The notes beneath the pieces were generated by a model. It saw only the letters and a program-made list of their open reading frames with translations. It was not told the origin of the DNA and did no database searches. This document shows positions 17,563 to 26,721 of a DNA stretch of 36,908 bases, one piece after another (position 1 is the stretch's first letter; each line of letters starts with the position of its first letter). Location: NCBI GenBank assembly GCA_903835685.1, contig CAILNX010000028.1:1-36908 (forward strand), written 5' to 3'. The position numbers and the translations under genes are program-made. This DNA is from an uncultured delta proteobacterium (GTDB lineage: Bacteria > Desulfobacterota > Desulfovibrionia > Desulfovibrionales > Desulfovibrionaceae).

Positions 17563-18195
17563 CTACTTGGACTTACGGATCAGCACCAGGCCGTTGGTGG
17601 GCCCAGGGACCTGTCCCTTGATGAGCAAAATGTTCTCTTCGGGGCGAACGTCCATCACCTCGACATTGAGCACCGTGACCCGGCGATTGCCGAGCTGGCC
17701 CGCCATCTTCTTGCCTTTGATGACCTTGCCGGGTTCGGTGTTGTTGCCGATGGAGCCGCCGCTGCGATGGACCTTTTCGGCGCCGTGCGAGCTGCACATG
17801 CCGGAGAAGTGCCATCGTTTCATGACGCCCGCGAAACCTTTGCCCTTGGAAGTGCCGGAGACCTTGACCTTCTCGCCAGCGGCGAAGATGTCAACGGTCA
17901 GGTCCTGGCCCACGGCGTATTCGCCGAGGCTGTCCAGGGGAAGTTCGCGCAGGGCGCGCAGATAGCCCTTCCCGGCTTTGTCCAGGTGGCCCTTCATGGG
18001 CTTGTTCACCTTGCGCTCCGCAATGGAGCCGTAGCCGATCTGCAGGGCGTTGTAGCCCTCTTTCTCAGCGGTCTTGATCTGGGTGATGGGACAGGGTCCG
18101 GCCTCCACCACAGTGACGGGCACAATCGACCCGTCATCGGCGAAGACGCGGGTCATGCCCAATTTGCGTCCAAGTATTCCAAGCGTCCTGGCCAT
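17563..18195 (-). CDS. rplC: 50S ribosomal protein L3
   Basis: A 210-residue early-assembly protein near the peptidyl transferase centre. It starts [19 protein letters not shown] and has the signature [20 protein letters not shown], then [20 protein letters not shown] and [13 protein letters not shown]. The HRSPGSIG of many relatives reads HRSGGSIG. It is 12 bases after rpsJ. Confidence 0.97.
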   Translation of the reverse strand: MARTLGILGRKLGMTRVFADDGSIVPVTVVEAGPCPITQIKTAEKEGYNALQIGYGSIAERKVNKPMKGHLDKAGKGYLRALRELPLDSLGEYAVGQDLTVDIFAAGEKVKVSGTSKGKGFAGVMKRWHFSGMCSSHGAEKVHRSGGSIGNNTEPGKVIKGKKMAGQLGNRRVTVLNVEVMDVRPEENILLIKGQVPGPTNGLVLIRKSK

Positions 18196-18207
18196 GGCGA
18201 CCTCTCG

Positions 18208-18525
18208 TTAAAGCTTAATTTCCACGTCCACGCCGGCCGGCAAGGAAAGCTTGCCAAGGGCGTCCACGGTCTGCTGGGTGGGTTCCAGAATGTCCAAAAG
18301 CCTTTTGTGCACACGTTGTTCGAACTGCTCGCGGGACTTCTTGTCCACGTGCACCGAGCGCTGCACCGTGGTCTTGTGGATCTCCGTCGGCAGGGGGATG
18401 GGGCCGGAAATGGCCGCGCCGGTGTTGCGGGCCGTATCCACGATCTCACCCACCGCCTTGTCCAGGATGCGGTAGTCGTACGCCTTGAGCTTGATCCTGA
18501 TCCGGTCGCTGGTCATGGGAACCAT
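18208..18525 (-). CDS. rpsJ: 30S ribosomal protein S10
   Basis: A 105-residue protein, also the NusE antitermination factor. The core [19 protein letters not shown] and [20 protein letters not shown] are diagnostic. Three ATGs lie close together (18531, 18525, 18516); 18525 is chosen because AGGAG is seven bases away, while 18531 touches it. Upstream is the fusA stop, 87 bases off, with a GC hairpin (18546-18561) and a TTGACG lacking a matching -10 box. The usual tuf gene between fusA and rpsJ is missing. Confidence 0.96.
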   Translation of the reverse strand: MVPMTSDRIRIKLKAYDYRILDKAVGEIVDTARNTGAAISGPIPLPTEIHKTTVQRSVHVDKKSREQFEQRVHKRLLDILEPTQQTVDALGKLSLPAGVDVEIKL

Positions 18526-18612
18526 TGTCATTCTCCTGTGCTTCTCGGGCCGGTCCGCCCGGCTTCCTTCCCTATTCGTACGTCAAAGAGCAGGTGGAAC
18601 CAAAAAGTTCCT

Positions 18613-20682
18613 CTAGGCGCTCTTCTTGATCAATTCCTCGGCCAGGCTCGCGGGAACCCGCTCGTAGTGGTCAAACTGCATGGTGAAGGTGGCCCGTCCC
18701 TGGGTCTTGGAGCGCAGGTCCGTGGCGTACCCGAACATGTTGCTTAAAGGTACGGTGCAGCGCACGGCCTGGGAGCTGGCCCGGGCCTCCATGCCGCTGA
18801 CTTTGCCGCGGCGGGCGTTCAAGTCACCCATGACGTCGCCCAGGTAGTCGTCGGGAGTGACCACTTCGACGCTCATGATGGGCTCCAGCAGAACCGGCAC
18901 GGCCTGGCGGCAGGCCTCTTTCAGGGCCATGGAACCGGCCACGTAGAAGGCCTGCTCGGAAGAGTCCACCTCGTGGAAGGAGCCGTAGACCAGCCGCACC
19001 TTCACATCCACCAGGGGGTATCCGGCCAGGACGCCGTTCTTCATGGCGTCCTGCATGCCCTTGTCCACCGGGGCGATGTATTCCTTGGGAATGATGCCGC
19101 CGGAAATGGCGTTTTCGAACACGTAGCCGCCGCCCGGGTTGGGCTCGGCCTCGATGACCACATGGCCGTACTGGCCGCGGCCGCCCGACTGCTTGATGTG
19201 CTTCATGTCGACCTTGGCCGACTTGGAGATGGTCTCGCGGTAGGCCACGCGGGGCTGGCCCACGTTGGCGTTCACGCTGAACTCGCGCAGGAGGCGGTCC
19301 ACGATGATTTCCAGGTGCAACTCGCCCATGCCCGCGATCAGCGTTTGCCCGGTCTCTTCGTCGCCCTTGACCCGGAAGGAGGGGTCCTCCTTGGCCAGCT
19401 TGGCCAGGGCGGCCGAGAGCTGGTCCCGGTCGGCCTTGGTCTTGGGCTCGATGGCCACTTCGATGACCGGATCCGGGATGTCCAGGGACTCCAGGATCAC
19501 CGGGTGGTCCATGTCGCAGAGGGTGTCGCCCGTGGAGGCGTATTTCAGGCCCACTGCGGCCACGATGTCGCCGGCAAAGGCCTCTTTGATCTCTTCGCGC
19601 TTGTTGGCGTGCATTTTCAGCAGACGCCCGATGCGCTCTTTCTTCTGGTTCCCGGCGTTCAAGATGGTCATGCCCGACTCGATGCGACCCGAATAGAGGC
19701 GCAGGAAGGTCAGGTGGCCCACAAAGGGGTCGGTGGCCAGCTTGAAGGCCAGGGCGGCCAGGGGCTTGTCGTCGTCGCAGGGGCAGAGAATCTCGTGGCC
19801 CTTGTAGGGGTCCTTGCCCATCATCTGCTTGACGTCCAGGGGCGAAGGCATGAAATCGACCACGGCGTCGAGCAGCGGCTGCACTCCCTTGTTGCGGAAG
19901 GCCGAGCCGCAGAGCACCGGGCAGATGGACATATTGATGGTGGCCTTGCGAACCGTGGCCACGAGCTCGTCCTCGGTCAGGGCCTCTCCGGCCAGGTACT
20001 TCTCCAGCAGGGCCTCGTCTTCCTCGGCCACGGAGTCGATCAGGGCCAGACGGTACTCTTCGTACTTGCCCATCATGTCGGCCGGGATGTCCTTGATGGT
20101 GTAGTCCTTGCCGGACTTGTCATCGTAGTACATGGCCGTGCCGCGGATCAGGTCGATGATGCCGATGAAGGTGTCCTCGATCCCGATGGGGAGCTGGATG
20201 GGCACGGCCTTGGCGCCCAGGCGGTCCTTCATGGTCTGCACGGAACGGTAGAAATCCGCACCGACCCGGTCCAGTTTGTTGATGAAGGCGATGCGGGGAA
20301 CCCCGTAGCGGTCGGCCTGACGCCAGACCGTCTCGGACTGGGGCTCCACTCCGGCCACGCCGTCGAACACGGCCACGGCCCCGTCGAGGACGCGAAGCGA
20401 CCGCTCGACTTCCATGGTGAAGTCCACGTGACCCGGGGTGTCAATGATGTTGATGCGGCAGTCACGCCAGAAACAGGTGGTTGCCGCGGAGGTGATGGTG
20501 ATCCCGCGCTCCTGCTCCTGGACCATCCAGTCCATGACCGCCTCTCCGTCGTGAACCTCGCCCAGCTTGTGAGTAATGCCGGTGTAAAAGAGGATTCTCT
20601 CGGTAGTCGTGGTCTTTCCGGCATCAATGTGGGCCATGATGCCGATATTGCGCTGACGCTCTCTGGGGACAAGTCTGGGCAC
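18613..20682 (-). CDS. fusA: Elongation factor G
   Basis: A 689-residue translocase GTPase. G motifs are intact: [15 protein letters not shown] (P-loop, residues 17-31), [10 protein letters not shown] (switch I), [11 protein letters not shown] (G3) and [11 protein letters not shown] (G4). Domains II to V follow, with the domain IV loop reading [14 protein letters not shown]. There is nothing to suggest the EF-G2 paralogue. It is 17 bases after rpsG; no tuf follows it. Confidence 0.98.
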   Translation of the reverse strand: MPRLVPRERQRNIGIMAHIDAGKTTTTERILFYTGITHKLGEVHDGEAVMDWMVQEQERGITITSAATTCFWRDCRINIIDTPGHVDFTMEVERSLRVLDGAVAVFDGVAGVEPQSETVWRQADRYGVPRIAFINKLDRVGADFYRSVQTMKDRLGAKAVPIQLPIGIEDTFIGIIDLIRGTAMYYDDKSGKDYTIKDIPADMMGKYEEYRLALIDSVAEEDEALLEKYLAGEALTEDELVATVRKATINMSICPVLCGSAFRNKGVQPLLDAVVDFMPSPLDVKQMMGKDPYKGHEILCPCDDDKPLAALAFKLATDPFVGHLTFLRLYSGRIESGMTILNAGNQKKERIGRLLKMHANKREEIKEAFAGDIVAAVGLKYASTGDTLCDMDHPVILESLDIPDPVIEVAIEPKTKADRDQLSAALAKLAKEDPSFRVKGDEETGQTLIAGMGELHLEIIVDRLLREFSVNANVGQPRVAYRETISKSAKVDMKHIKQSGGRGQYGHVVIEAEPNPGGGYVFENAISGGIIPKEYIAPVDKGMQDAMKNGVLAGYPLVDVKVRLVYGSFHEVDSSEQAFYVAGSMALKEACRQAVPVLLEPIMSVEVVTPDDYLGDVMGDLNARRGKVSGMEARASSQAVRCTVPLSNMFGYATDLRSKTQGRATFTMQFDHYERVPASLAEELIKKSA

Positions 20683-20699
20683 GATCCTACTCTCCGATG

Positions 20700-21191
<492 letters not shown>

Positions 21192-21563
21192 TTATTTGGG
21201 ACGCTTGGCGCCGTACTTGGAGCGGCTCTGGCGGCGATCATTGACGCCAGCGGTATCCAAGGTGCCACGGACGATGTGGTAACGGACGCCGGGAAGGTCT
21301 TTCACGCGGCCGCCCCGGATGAGCACCACCGAGTGCTCCTGGAGGTTGTGGCCCTCACCCGGGATGTAGGCCGTGACCTCGATCCCGTTGGTCAGGCGCA
21401 CACGGGCGACCTTCCGCAAGGCCGAGTTCGGCTTCTTGGGGGTGGTGGTGTACACGCGGGTGCAAACGCCCCGGCGCTGCGGGCATTCCAGCAGAGCGGG
21501 GGTCTTTTTCCGCTTGATGACTTTCTTCCGGCCTTTGTGGATCAACTGATTAATGGTGGGCAT
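21192..21563 (-). CDS. rpsL: 30S ribosomal protein S12
   Basis: A 123-residue decoding-centre protein and the first gene of the array. [20 protein letters not shown] and [20 protein letters not shown] followed by [10 protein letters not shown] are complete. The TTTPKKPNS loop carries Lys at the position where substitutions give streptomycin resistance, so the allele looks wild type. GGAGGGGCC precedes the ATG. The promoter at 21610-21638 gives a leader of about 40 bases. Confidence 0.98.
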   Translation of the reverse strand: MPTINQLIHKGRKKVIKRKKTPALLECPQRRGVCTRVYTTTPKKPNSALRKVARVRLTNGIEVTAYIPGEGHNLQEHSVVLIRGGRVKDLPGVRYHIVRGTLDTAGVNDRRQSRSKYGAKRPK

Positions 21564-21609
21564 GGCCCCTCCAACACTGTATTTTAGAGTGAACGCGCAA
21601 GAGGGGTGC

Positions 21610-21638
21610 TCTTAATGCGACTTTGATCTTCTTGTCAA
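21610..21638 (-). promoter_or_regulatory. Promoter of the rpsL-led ribosomal array
   Basis: On the minus strand a perfect -35 TTGACA (21638-21633) is followed after 17 bases by TTAAGA (21615-21610); shifted by one, TAAGAG also fits loosely. The -10 is poor but the -35 and distance to rpsL (about 40-base leader) support it. A T-rich stretch lies upstream. Confidence 0.6.
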
Positions 21639-21932
21639 GTGGAAATGCGGGGCTTTTTTTCCTGATTTCGCAGGCAGCGCCCAGCCCGGCGGTTTCACAG
21701 ACAAAAATATTCACCCTCTTTTTCGCCACATTTCGCCCGGCCCGGGGAGGCGGTTTTTAAGGCCGCCAACGACAAGCCGCCCGTCCTGATATACGATCCT
21801 GCGGAATTATCAACCCCAAACCGGCCCCTCTTTCCCGAAAGGATGGGGCGGCCCCCATTATTCGTGGAGGCTCCCGGCCCGGAAAGCGGCCGCTCCGGTT
21901 CGGACGCGGCCCGCCCGCTGCCCTGGCGCGGC

Positions 21933-21961
21933 TTGATATCCTCCGGGGTTGCGCCTACAAC
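21933..21961 (+). promoter_or_regulatory. Promoter of the nuclease-helicase gene
   Basis: TTGATA (21933-21938), 17-base spacer, TACAAC (21956-21961): 5 of 6 and 4 of 6 matches to the sigma-70 consensus. The transcript would start about 35 bases before the ATG at 22003. Confidence 0.6.
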
Positions 21962-22002
21962 GGGAAGGCATCAGTTTCATACCCGGCCCGGAGGACTTCC
22001 GC

Positions 22003-25000
22003 ATGAACCGTTTTGTCGCCGACCTGCACATCCACTCGCGCTTCTCCCGGGCCACGAGCAAGGCGCTCACCCCCCGCCGCCTGGCGGCCTGGGCCAGGGT
22101 CAAGGGCATCGATGTCCTGGGCACCGGCGACTTCACCCACCCCGAATGGCTGGCCGAACTGGAGGATCAACTCGTTGACGACGGCACGGGCCTGTTGGTC
22201 CTGCGCCAGGAGGCCGGGCTGGCCGCCGAGATCCCCTGGCTCTCCCGGGACCCGGCCGGACACACCCGCTTCCTGCTCCAGGCCGAGATCAGTTCCATAT
22301 ATAAAAAGGCGGGCAAGGTCCGCAAAGTGCACAACCTGGTCTATGTCCCGGATTTCGCCGCGGCCCGGAGCCTGAACCTGAAGCTGGCCCGGGTGGGCAA
22401 CCTGGCCTCGGACGGCCGCCCCATCCTGGGCCTGGACAGCCACGACCTCCTGGAAATGGTCCTGGAGCTCGACCCCCGGGCCTTCCTGGTCCCGGCCCAC
22501 ATCTGGACCCCCTGGTTTTCGGTGTTCGGGTCCAAGTCCGGGTTCGACTCCCTGGAGGAGTGCTACGGGGACCTGGCCTCCCACGTGTTCGCGGCCGAGA
22601 CCGGCCTGTCCTCGGACCCGGCCATGAACTGGACCATCAGCAAGCTGGACCGCTTGAAACTCATCTCCAACTCCGACGCCCATTCCGGGGAAAAGCTCGG
22701 CCGGGAGGCCAACCTCTTCTCCGGCGACCCCAGCTACGAGGGCATCCTGCGGGCCTTGAAGGACGAGGGACTGAGCCATAAATTTTTGGGCACCCTCGAA
22801 TTTTTCCCGGAGGAAGGGAAATATCACTTGGACGGGCACCGCAAGTGCAACGTGGTCCTGGAGCCCGAGGAAAGCCGCAAGCGCGGCGGGATATGTCCGG
22901 TATGCGGCAAGCCGCTCACGGCCGGGGTACTCTCCCGGGTCCTGGAGCTGGCCGACCGCGACGAGCCGGTCAAACCCGCCCATCACCCGGGCTTCACCTC
23001 CCTCATCCCCCTGTCCGAACTCCTGTCCGAGGTCCTGGGCGTCGGGGAAAAGGCCAAGCCCGTGACCGAGGCCTACGCCCGGCTCATGGACCGCCACGGG
23101 TCCGAGCTGTCCCTGCTCACCGAGGTCCCGCCCGAGGACCTGGCCCGGCAGATCCCCCTTCTGGGCGAGGCCGTGGCCCGCATGCGCGCGGGCCGGGTCA
23201 TCCGACGACCCGGGTTCGACGGGGAATACGGGGTCATCCGGGTCTTCACCGCCCAGGAGATCAGGGAATTTAAGAGCGGCAAGACCATGATCTCCCTGGC
23301 CGTGGACCGCCTTCAGCCCGGCTCGCCCGTGGTCATCCGGACCACCACCACGGCCGAGCCTCCGGCCCCCGAGCCGCGCCCCACCTACAATGAGGCCCAG
23401 CAGGCGGCCTTGTCCGCCGAACCGGGTCCGATGCTGGTCCAGGCCGGGCCGGGCACGGGCAAGACCCGGACCCTGATCGGCCGGGTGGAGCTGCTCCTGG
23501 ACCAGGGCCAGGACCCCGAGGGCATGCTGGTGGTCACCTTCACCCGCCGGGCGGCCGAGGAGCTGCGCACCCGCCTGCGGGCCTTGCGCGGAGAAGAGGC
23601 CAAGCTGCCTCACGCGGACACCCTGCACGCCTGCGCCTACGCCTACTGGACCATGGCCCACAACGGGCACCCGCCGGTGCTCATGAACGAGGACACGGCC
23701 CGGGCCGTGTTCGCCGAGGCCAACCCGGGGCTTTCCGGGAGCAAGCTCAAGTCCGTGTTCACGGCCTACACCCTGGACCGGGAGGCCATGCGCCAGTCCT
23801 CCCAGTTTCGCCCAGGCGGCGAGTACGACGGGCACGTGTACCGCTACGCCCGTTTGAAGGAGGGCTCGGGGATCACGGACTATACTGATCTTCTGGAATT
23901 CTGGCTGGAGGGCCTGCGCCGGGGCCGGGTGGCCGCCCGGCCGACCCACGTGCTGGTGGACGAGGTCCAGGATCTGACCGCCCTGCAACTGGCCCTGATC
24001 CTGACCCTGGTCCATCACGACGGCCGGGGGCTGTTCATCATCGGGGACCCGGACCAGTCCATCTACGGATTTCGCGGCGCGTCCGGGAATATCCAGGAGA
24101 CCCTGCGCCGCCGCTGGCCCCGGCTTCAGACCCACACCCTGACCGAAAACTACCGCTCGGGCCAGAATGTCCTGGACCTGGCCCACGCCCTCCTGCCCCA
24201 GGGACCTCGGCTCACGGCCCAGGCCGACGTCCGCTCGGCCATCACCCTGTTTCAGGCCCCGGACGAGGGCCACGAGGCCTCCTGGGTGGCCGAGAAGATC
24301 CGCGCCCTCCTCGGGTCCACGGCCCACACCCTGGCCGACCAGGGGGACCACGGCGGCCTTTCCCCGGGCCAGATCGCCATCCTGGTCCGCTTCAAGGGCC
24401 TCATCCCCACGCTGGAGCGCAGCCTGTCCCGCCTGGGCGTGCCGGTGTCCGTGCCCGAGCAGGAGTCCTTCTGGGCCGACGCCCGCATCCAGACCCTGCT
24501 GCGTAGCGTGGGCAAGTCCCTGGGCCTGCCCGTGGGCGCTGGCGAAGTGGTGGATTTTCCGCCCCGGCTTCTGGGCATGGGACCGGTGGGGCTTTCGGCC
24601 TGGCTGAACACCATCCCGCCCTTTGACGAGCTGTTCTGGCGCGGCCGGGAGTTCGTGGCCCTGAAGAAGGCCTTTGGGGAGCGGGGGGACTGGCCCTCGC
24701 TCATCAGCTGGGTGCAGATGCAGGACGAGTTGGAGCTGGTGGGCCTGCGGGCCGAGAAAGTCCGGATCATGAGCCTGCACGCGGCCAAGGGCCTGGAATT
24801 CGAGGCGGTCTTTCTGCCGGCCCTGGAGGATGGGATTCTGCCCTTTGCCGGAACCGGCCTGCTCACCGGCAAGCCCGATCCCCTGGAGGAGCGGCCCGAC
24901 GAGGCCGAGGAGCGCCGCCTGCTCTATGTGGGCCTGACCCGGGCCAGGGCGCGGCTGTATTTGAGTTATTCAGGCAAACGCCGCCTGTTCGGACGCCTGC

Positions 25001-25113
25001 AGATGCTGCCGCCCTGCCGGTTCCTGAAGAGCCTGCCCGTGGAGCTGTTCACCCGGGTGGCCCTGGTGCCCAAGAAGGTGCACAAGGAAAAGAAATTGAG
25101 CCTGTTCGAGTAG
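22003..25113 (+). CDS. Endonuclease Q-like PHP nuclease fused to UvrD/Rep helicase
   Basis: A 1036-residue fusion. Residues 1 to about 410 match endonuclease Q (TIGR00375 type), which nicks DNA 5' of deaminated bases: PHP metal motif DLHIHSRFSR (His 9, His 11), GTGDFTHPEW, VPAHIWTPWFSVFGSKSG, SNSDAHSGEKLGREAN, then a Cys cluster (near 281, 298, 301; CPVCGKPLT). After a linker (about 410-455), a UvrD/Rep SF1 helicase has every motif: GPGTGKT near 481, TFTRRAAEEL, DEVQD near 652, GDPDQSIYGFRG, LTENYRS, MSLHAAKGLEFEAVFLPALE and LLYVGLTRARARLYL. The start follows GGAGG by eight bases. I infer that it nicks damaged DNA and unwinds from the nick. The helicase is shorter than UvrD (about 580 residues here). 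Confidence 0.9.
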   Translation: MNRFVADLHIHSRFSRATSKALTPRRLAAWARVKGIDVLGTGDFTHPEWLAELEDQLVDDGTGLLVLRQEAGLAAEIPWLSRDPAGHTRFLLQAEISSIYKKAGKVRKVHNLVYVPDFAAARSLNLKLARVGNLASDGRPILGLDSHDLLEMVLELDPRAFLVPAHIWTPWFSVFGSKSGFDSLEECYGDLASHVFAAETGLSSDPAMNWTISKLDRLKLISNSDAHSGEKLGREANLFSGDPSYEGILRALKDEGLSHKFLGTLEFFPEEGKYHLDGHRKCNVVLEPEESRKRGGICPVCGKPLTAGVLSRVLELADRDEPVKPAHHPGFTSLIPLSELLSEVLGVGEKAKPVTEAYARLMDRHGSELSLLTEVPPEDLARQIPLLGEAVARMRAGRVIRRPGFDGEYGVIRVFTAQEIREFKSGKTMISLAVDRLQPGSPVVIRTTTTAEPPAPEPRPTYNEAQQAALSAEPGPMLVQAGPGTGKTRTLIGRVELLLDQGQDPEGMLVVTFTRRAAEELRTRLRALRGEEAKLPHADTLHACAYAYWTMAHNGHPPVLMNEDTARAVFAEANPGLSGSKLKSVFTAYTLDREAMRQSSQFRPGGEYDGHVYRYARLKEGSGITDYTDLLEFWLEGLRRGRVAARPTHVLVDEVQDLTALQLALILTLVHHDGRGLFIIGDPDQSIYGFRGASGNIQETLRRRWPRLQTHTLTENYRSGQNVLDLAHALLPQGPRLTAQADVRSAITLFQAPDEGHEASWVAEKIRALLGSTAHTLADQGDHGGLSPGQIAILVRFKGLIPTLERSLSRLGVPVSVPEQESFWADARIQTLLRSVGKSLGLPVGAGEVVDFPPRLLGMGPVGLSAWLNTIPPFDELFWRGREFVALKKAFGERGDWPSLISWVQMQDELELVGLRAEKVRIMSLHAAKGLEFEAVFLPALEDGILPFAGTGLLTGKPDPLEERPDEAEERRLLYVGLTRARARLYLSYSGKRRLFGRLQMLPPCRFLKSLPVELFTRVALVPKKVHKEKKLSLFE

Positions 25114-25121
25114 GCCGGGGC

Positions 25122-25271
25122 CTAGAGCCCACCGACCTTCTTGTACACGTAGCGTTCGTACGCGCAGCAGAACTTCTTGGCCTTGTCCTGCTCCACTCCC
25201 ACTTCCCGAAGCCTGCAAAACAGATGCAGGGGATTGAACAAATGCTGCATGATCGATCTGAACTTTTTCAT
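25122..25271 (-). CDS. Conserved-looking 49-residue protein, function unknown
   Basis: A small gene whose ATG at 25271 is preceded by AGGAGG with a six-base spacer, one of the best ribosome-binding sites in the window. The product begins MKKFRSIMQHLFNPLHLFCR, has a basic, partly helical middle and ends YERYVYKKVGGL; Cys 19, 34 and 35 are present. Similar tiny proteins with an MQHxFNPLHxxCRLR pattern seem familiar from Desulfovibrio genomes, but I know no function. It converges on the nuclease-helicase gene with eight bases between stops. The frame is open upstream, but the Shine-Dalgarno fixes the start. Confidence 0.75.
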   Translation of the reverse strand: MKKFRSIMQHLFNPLHLFCRLREVGVEQDKAKKFCCAYERYVYKKVGGL

Positions 25272-25429
25272 AGCCAACCTCCTGGTCCGGCCATTTCCCA
25301 CTCCCGTCTTATGCAAATCGCGTGCCCCCTTCCTCTCCTTCGGATCTGCTGGAAATCCATGGTGTTGCCCGAATCCGGCCCCATGGTCCCCAGTCCAGGA
25401 GGGAAAAAACGTCCCGGAGGCGCTTGCCA

Positions 25430-26203
25430 TTGTCTCATCGGAACGATGCTGATTTCACTTTAGCCACGCCCGGAATCCTGGGATCTTTTTGTCCGGCCGC
25501 GCCCTCCTACGTGCGGCCCGGGACCGTGGCCGAGAACGCCGAATATTTGGCTGGCCGGGTCAAGGAAGTGGCCCTGCTCTTTTTTGAGACCCAGGCCTGC
25601 CTGGACTACACCGAGGCCGACCTGCCCCCGGGCCTGGCCGACCTGCCCCTGTCCTGGCACATCCACCTGCCCCTGGACCTGCCCTGGGACGCAGGGCATG
25701 AGGCCGTGGCCCGGGCCGTGGCCGGACTGGCCGCCAAGGCCGCCTTTCTCAAGCCCCGGGCCCTGGTCCTGCACCCGCCGCCTACGCCCGGCCTCCTGCC
25801 CCTCCTGGTCCAGGCCCTGGGGGACTCCGGGGTCCTTCCTTCTTCTCTTTTGCTGGAGAATACGGTACGGGAGCCCCTGCCTGCCTATTGGGAGGAAATC
25901 CGCAGGTGCGGATGCGGGGTCTGCCTGGACCTGGGGCACCTGCTCCTGGCCCCAAATCCGGCCCGGACCCTGGCCCTGCCGGGCCTCTGGGAACGCGCGG
26001 CCATGCTCCATGTAAGCGCTCCGGCCCAGGGCGGGCACGCCTCCCTGGCCGCGCTGGACGCTCCGGGCCGCTCCCTCTTGCGTCACATCTTGGAAGGGCT
26101 TAAAAAGGACTCCACCGTGGTTCTGGAATTGTTCGATCTTCCCAGCCTGGCCGAATCGGCCCGGCTCCTGGCGGCCTGGGGCCGGGAATGGAGGCTGTGG
26201 TGA
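25430..26203 (+). CDS. CbiR-like cobamide hydrolase (AP endonuclease/xylose isomerase fold)
   Basis: A 257-residue TIM-barrel protein of the AP endonuclease 2/sugar isomerase superfamily. Metal-ligand-type motifs follow in order: SWHIHLPLDLPW, LVLHPPPTPG, LLLENTVREP (Glu), GVCLDLGHLLL (Asp, His), MLHVSAP (His) and VVLELFDL (Glu). The HxHLPLDLPW block and the adjoining CobU-like gene fit CbiR, which opens the nucleotide loop of cobamides so the corrinoid can be rebuilt with another lower ligand. No ATG fits; TTG at 25430 follows GGAGG by nine bases. The last 16 bases overlap the next gene's upstream ATG. A different phosphosugar isomerase remains possible. Confidence 0.7.
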   Translation: MSHRNDADFTLATPGILGSFCPAAPSYVRPGTVAENAEYLAGRVKEVALLFFETQACLDYTEADLPPGLADLPLSWHIHLPLDLPWDAGHEAVARAVAGLAAKAAFLKPRALVLHPPPTPGLLPLLVQALGDSGVLPSSLLLENTVREPLPAYWEEIRRCGCGVCLDLGHLLLAPNPARTLALPGLWERAAMLHVSAPAQGGHASLAALDAPGRSLLRHILEGLKKDSTVVLELFDLPSLAESARLLAAWGREWRLW

Positions 26204-26721
26204 TATCCCTGATCCTGGGAGGGGTGAAGTCGGGCAAGTCCCGGCATGCCCTGGCCCTGTTCGAGGCCCGGCGCGCGGTCCTGGGGCGGGGCCTGATCCT
26301 GGTCACCGGCCAGGCCCGGGACCTGGATTTTCGGCAGCGGGTCACGGACCACCGCCTGGAGCGGGACCCGGCCGTGCCCGTGCGCGAGGTGGGGGCCAAC
26401 CTGCCCGAGGCCCTGGCTGCCGAACACGGCCAAAAAGGCGTGGTCCTGGTGGACAGCCTGGATTTCTGGCTCTTTCTGCGCCTGGAGCGCGGGGACGCGG
26501 ACCGAGCCGCCAGGGACCTGGAACAGGCCTTGCGGGCCTGGACCGGCCCGGAGCTGATCCTGGTCTCCTGCGAGACCGGGCTGGGCGGGATGCCCGGGCA
26601 CGCGCAGGCCCTGGCCTTTGCCCGCGAACTGGGGCATGTGAATCAAACGGCCGCGGCCCTGGCCCACGAGGCCTGGCTGGTGGTCGCGGGGTTGCCCCTG
26701 GCCCTGAAAAAGGCGAACTGA
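26200..26721 (+). CDS. cobU: Adenosylcobinamide kinase/guanylyltransferase (CobU-like)
   Basis: A 173-residue enzyme that phosphorylates adenosylcobinamide and then transfers GMP to it, in nucleotide-loop assembly of cobalamin. The P-loop GGVKSGKS is near residue 8, the His of VTDHRLERD corresponds to the guanylylated His, and ETGLGGMPGHAQALAFAREL with GHVNQTAAALAHEAWLVVAG completes the family pattern. The usual motif GGxRSGKSxxAE has Lys and His variants here. GTG at 26200 is preferred (GGAGG five bases upstream, GTGA overlap with the preceding stop); ATG at 26188 is the alternative. The stop shares one base with the next ATG. Confidence 0.88.
   Translation: MISLILGGVKSGKSRHALALFEARRAVLGRGLILVTGQARDLDFRQRVTDHRLERDPAVPVREVGANLPEALAAEHGQKGVVLVDSLDFWLFLRLERGDADRAARDLEQALRAWTGPELILVSCETGLGGMPGHAQALAFARELGHVNQTAAALAHEAWLVVAGLPLALKKAN

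Larger units (their letters stand above)
21564..22002. other. 439-bp intergenic region between divergent rpsL and endoQ-uvrD
   Basis: It holds the rpsL promoter on its left and the nuclease-helicase promoter on its right. Between them are a GGCGG/CCGCC hairpin near 21750-21769 and GC-rich sequence. No credible gene or RNA structure was recognised in the middle part (about 21650-21930). Confidence 0.6.

Noticed and set aside
21955-24780. A 941-codon open frame on the minus strand opposite the nuclease-helicase gene
   Set aside because: High-GC coding sequence leaves the opposite frame open. The product is Gly/Gln/His-rich with no domain, no ribosome-binding site, and the plus-strand gene has complete motifs.
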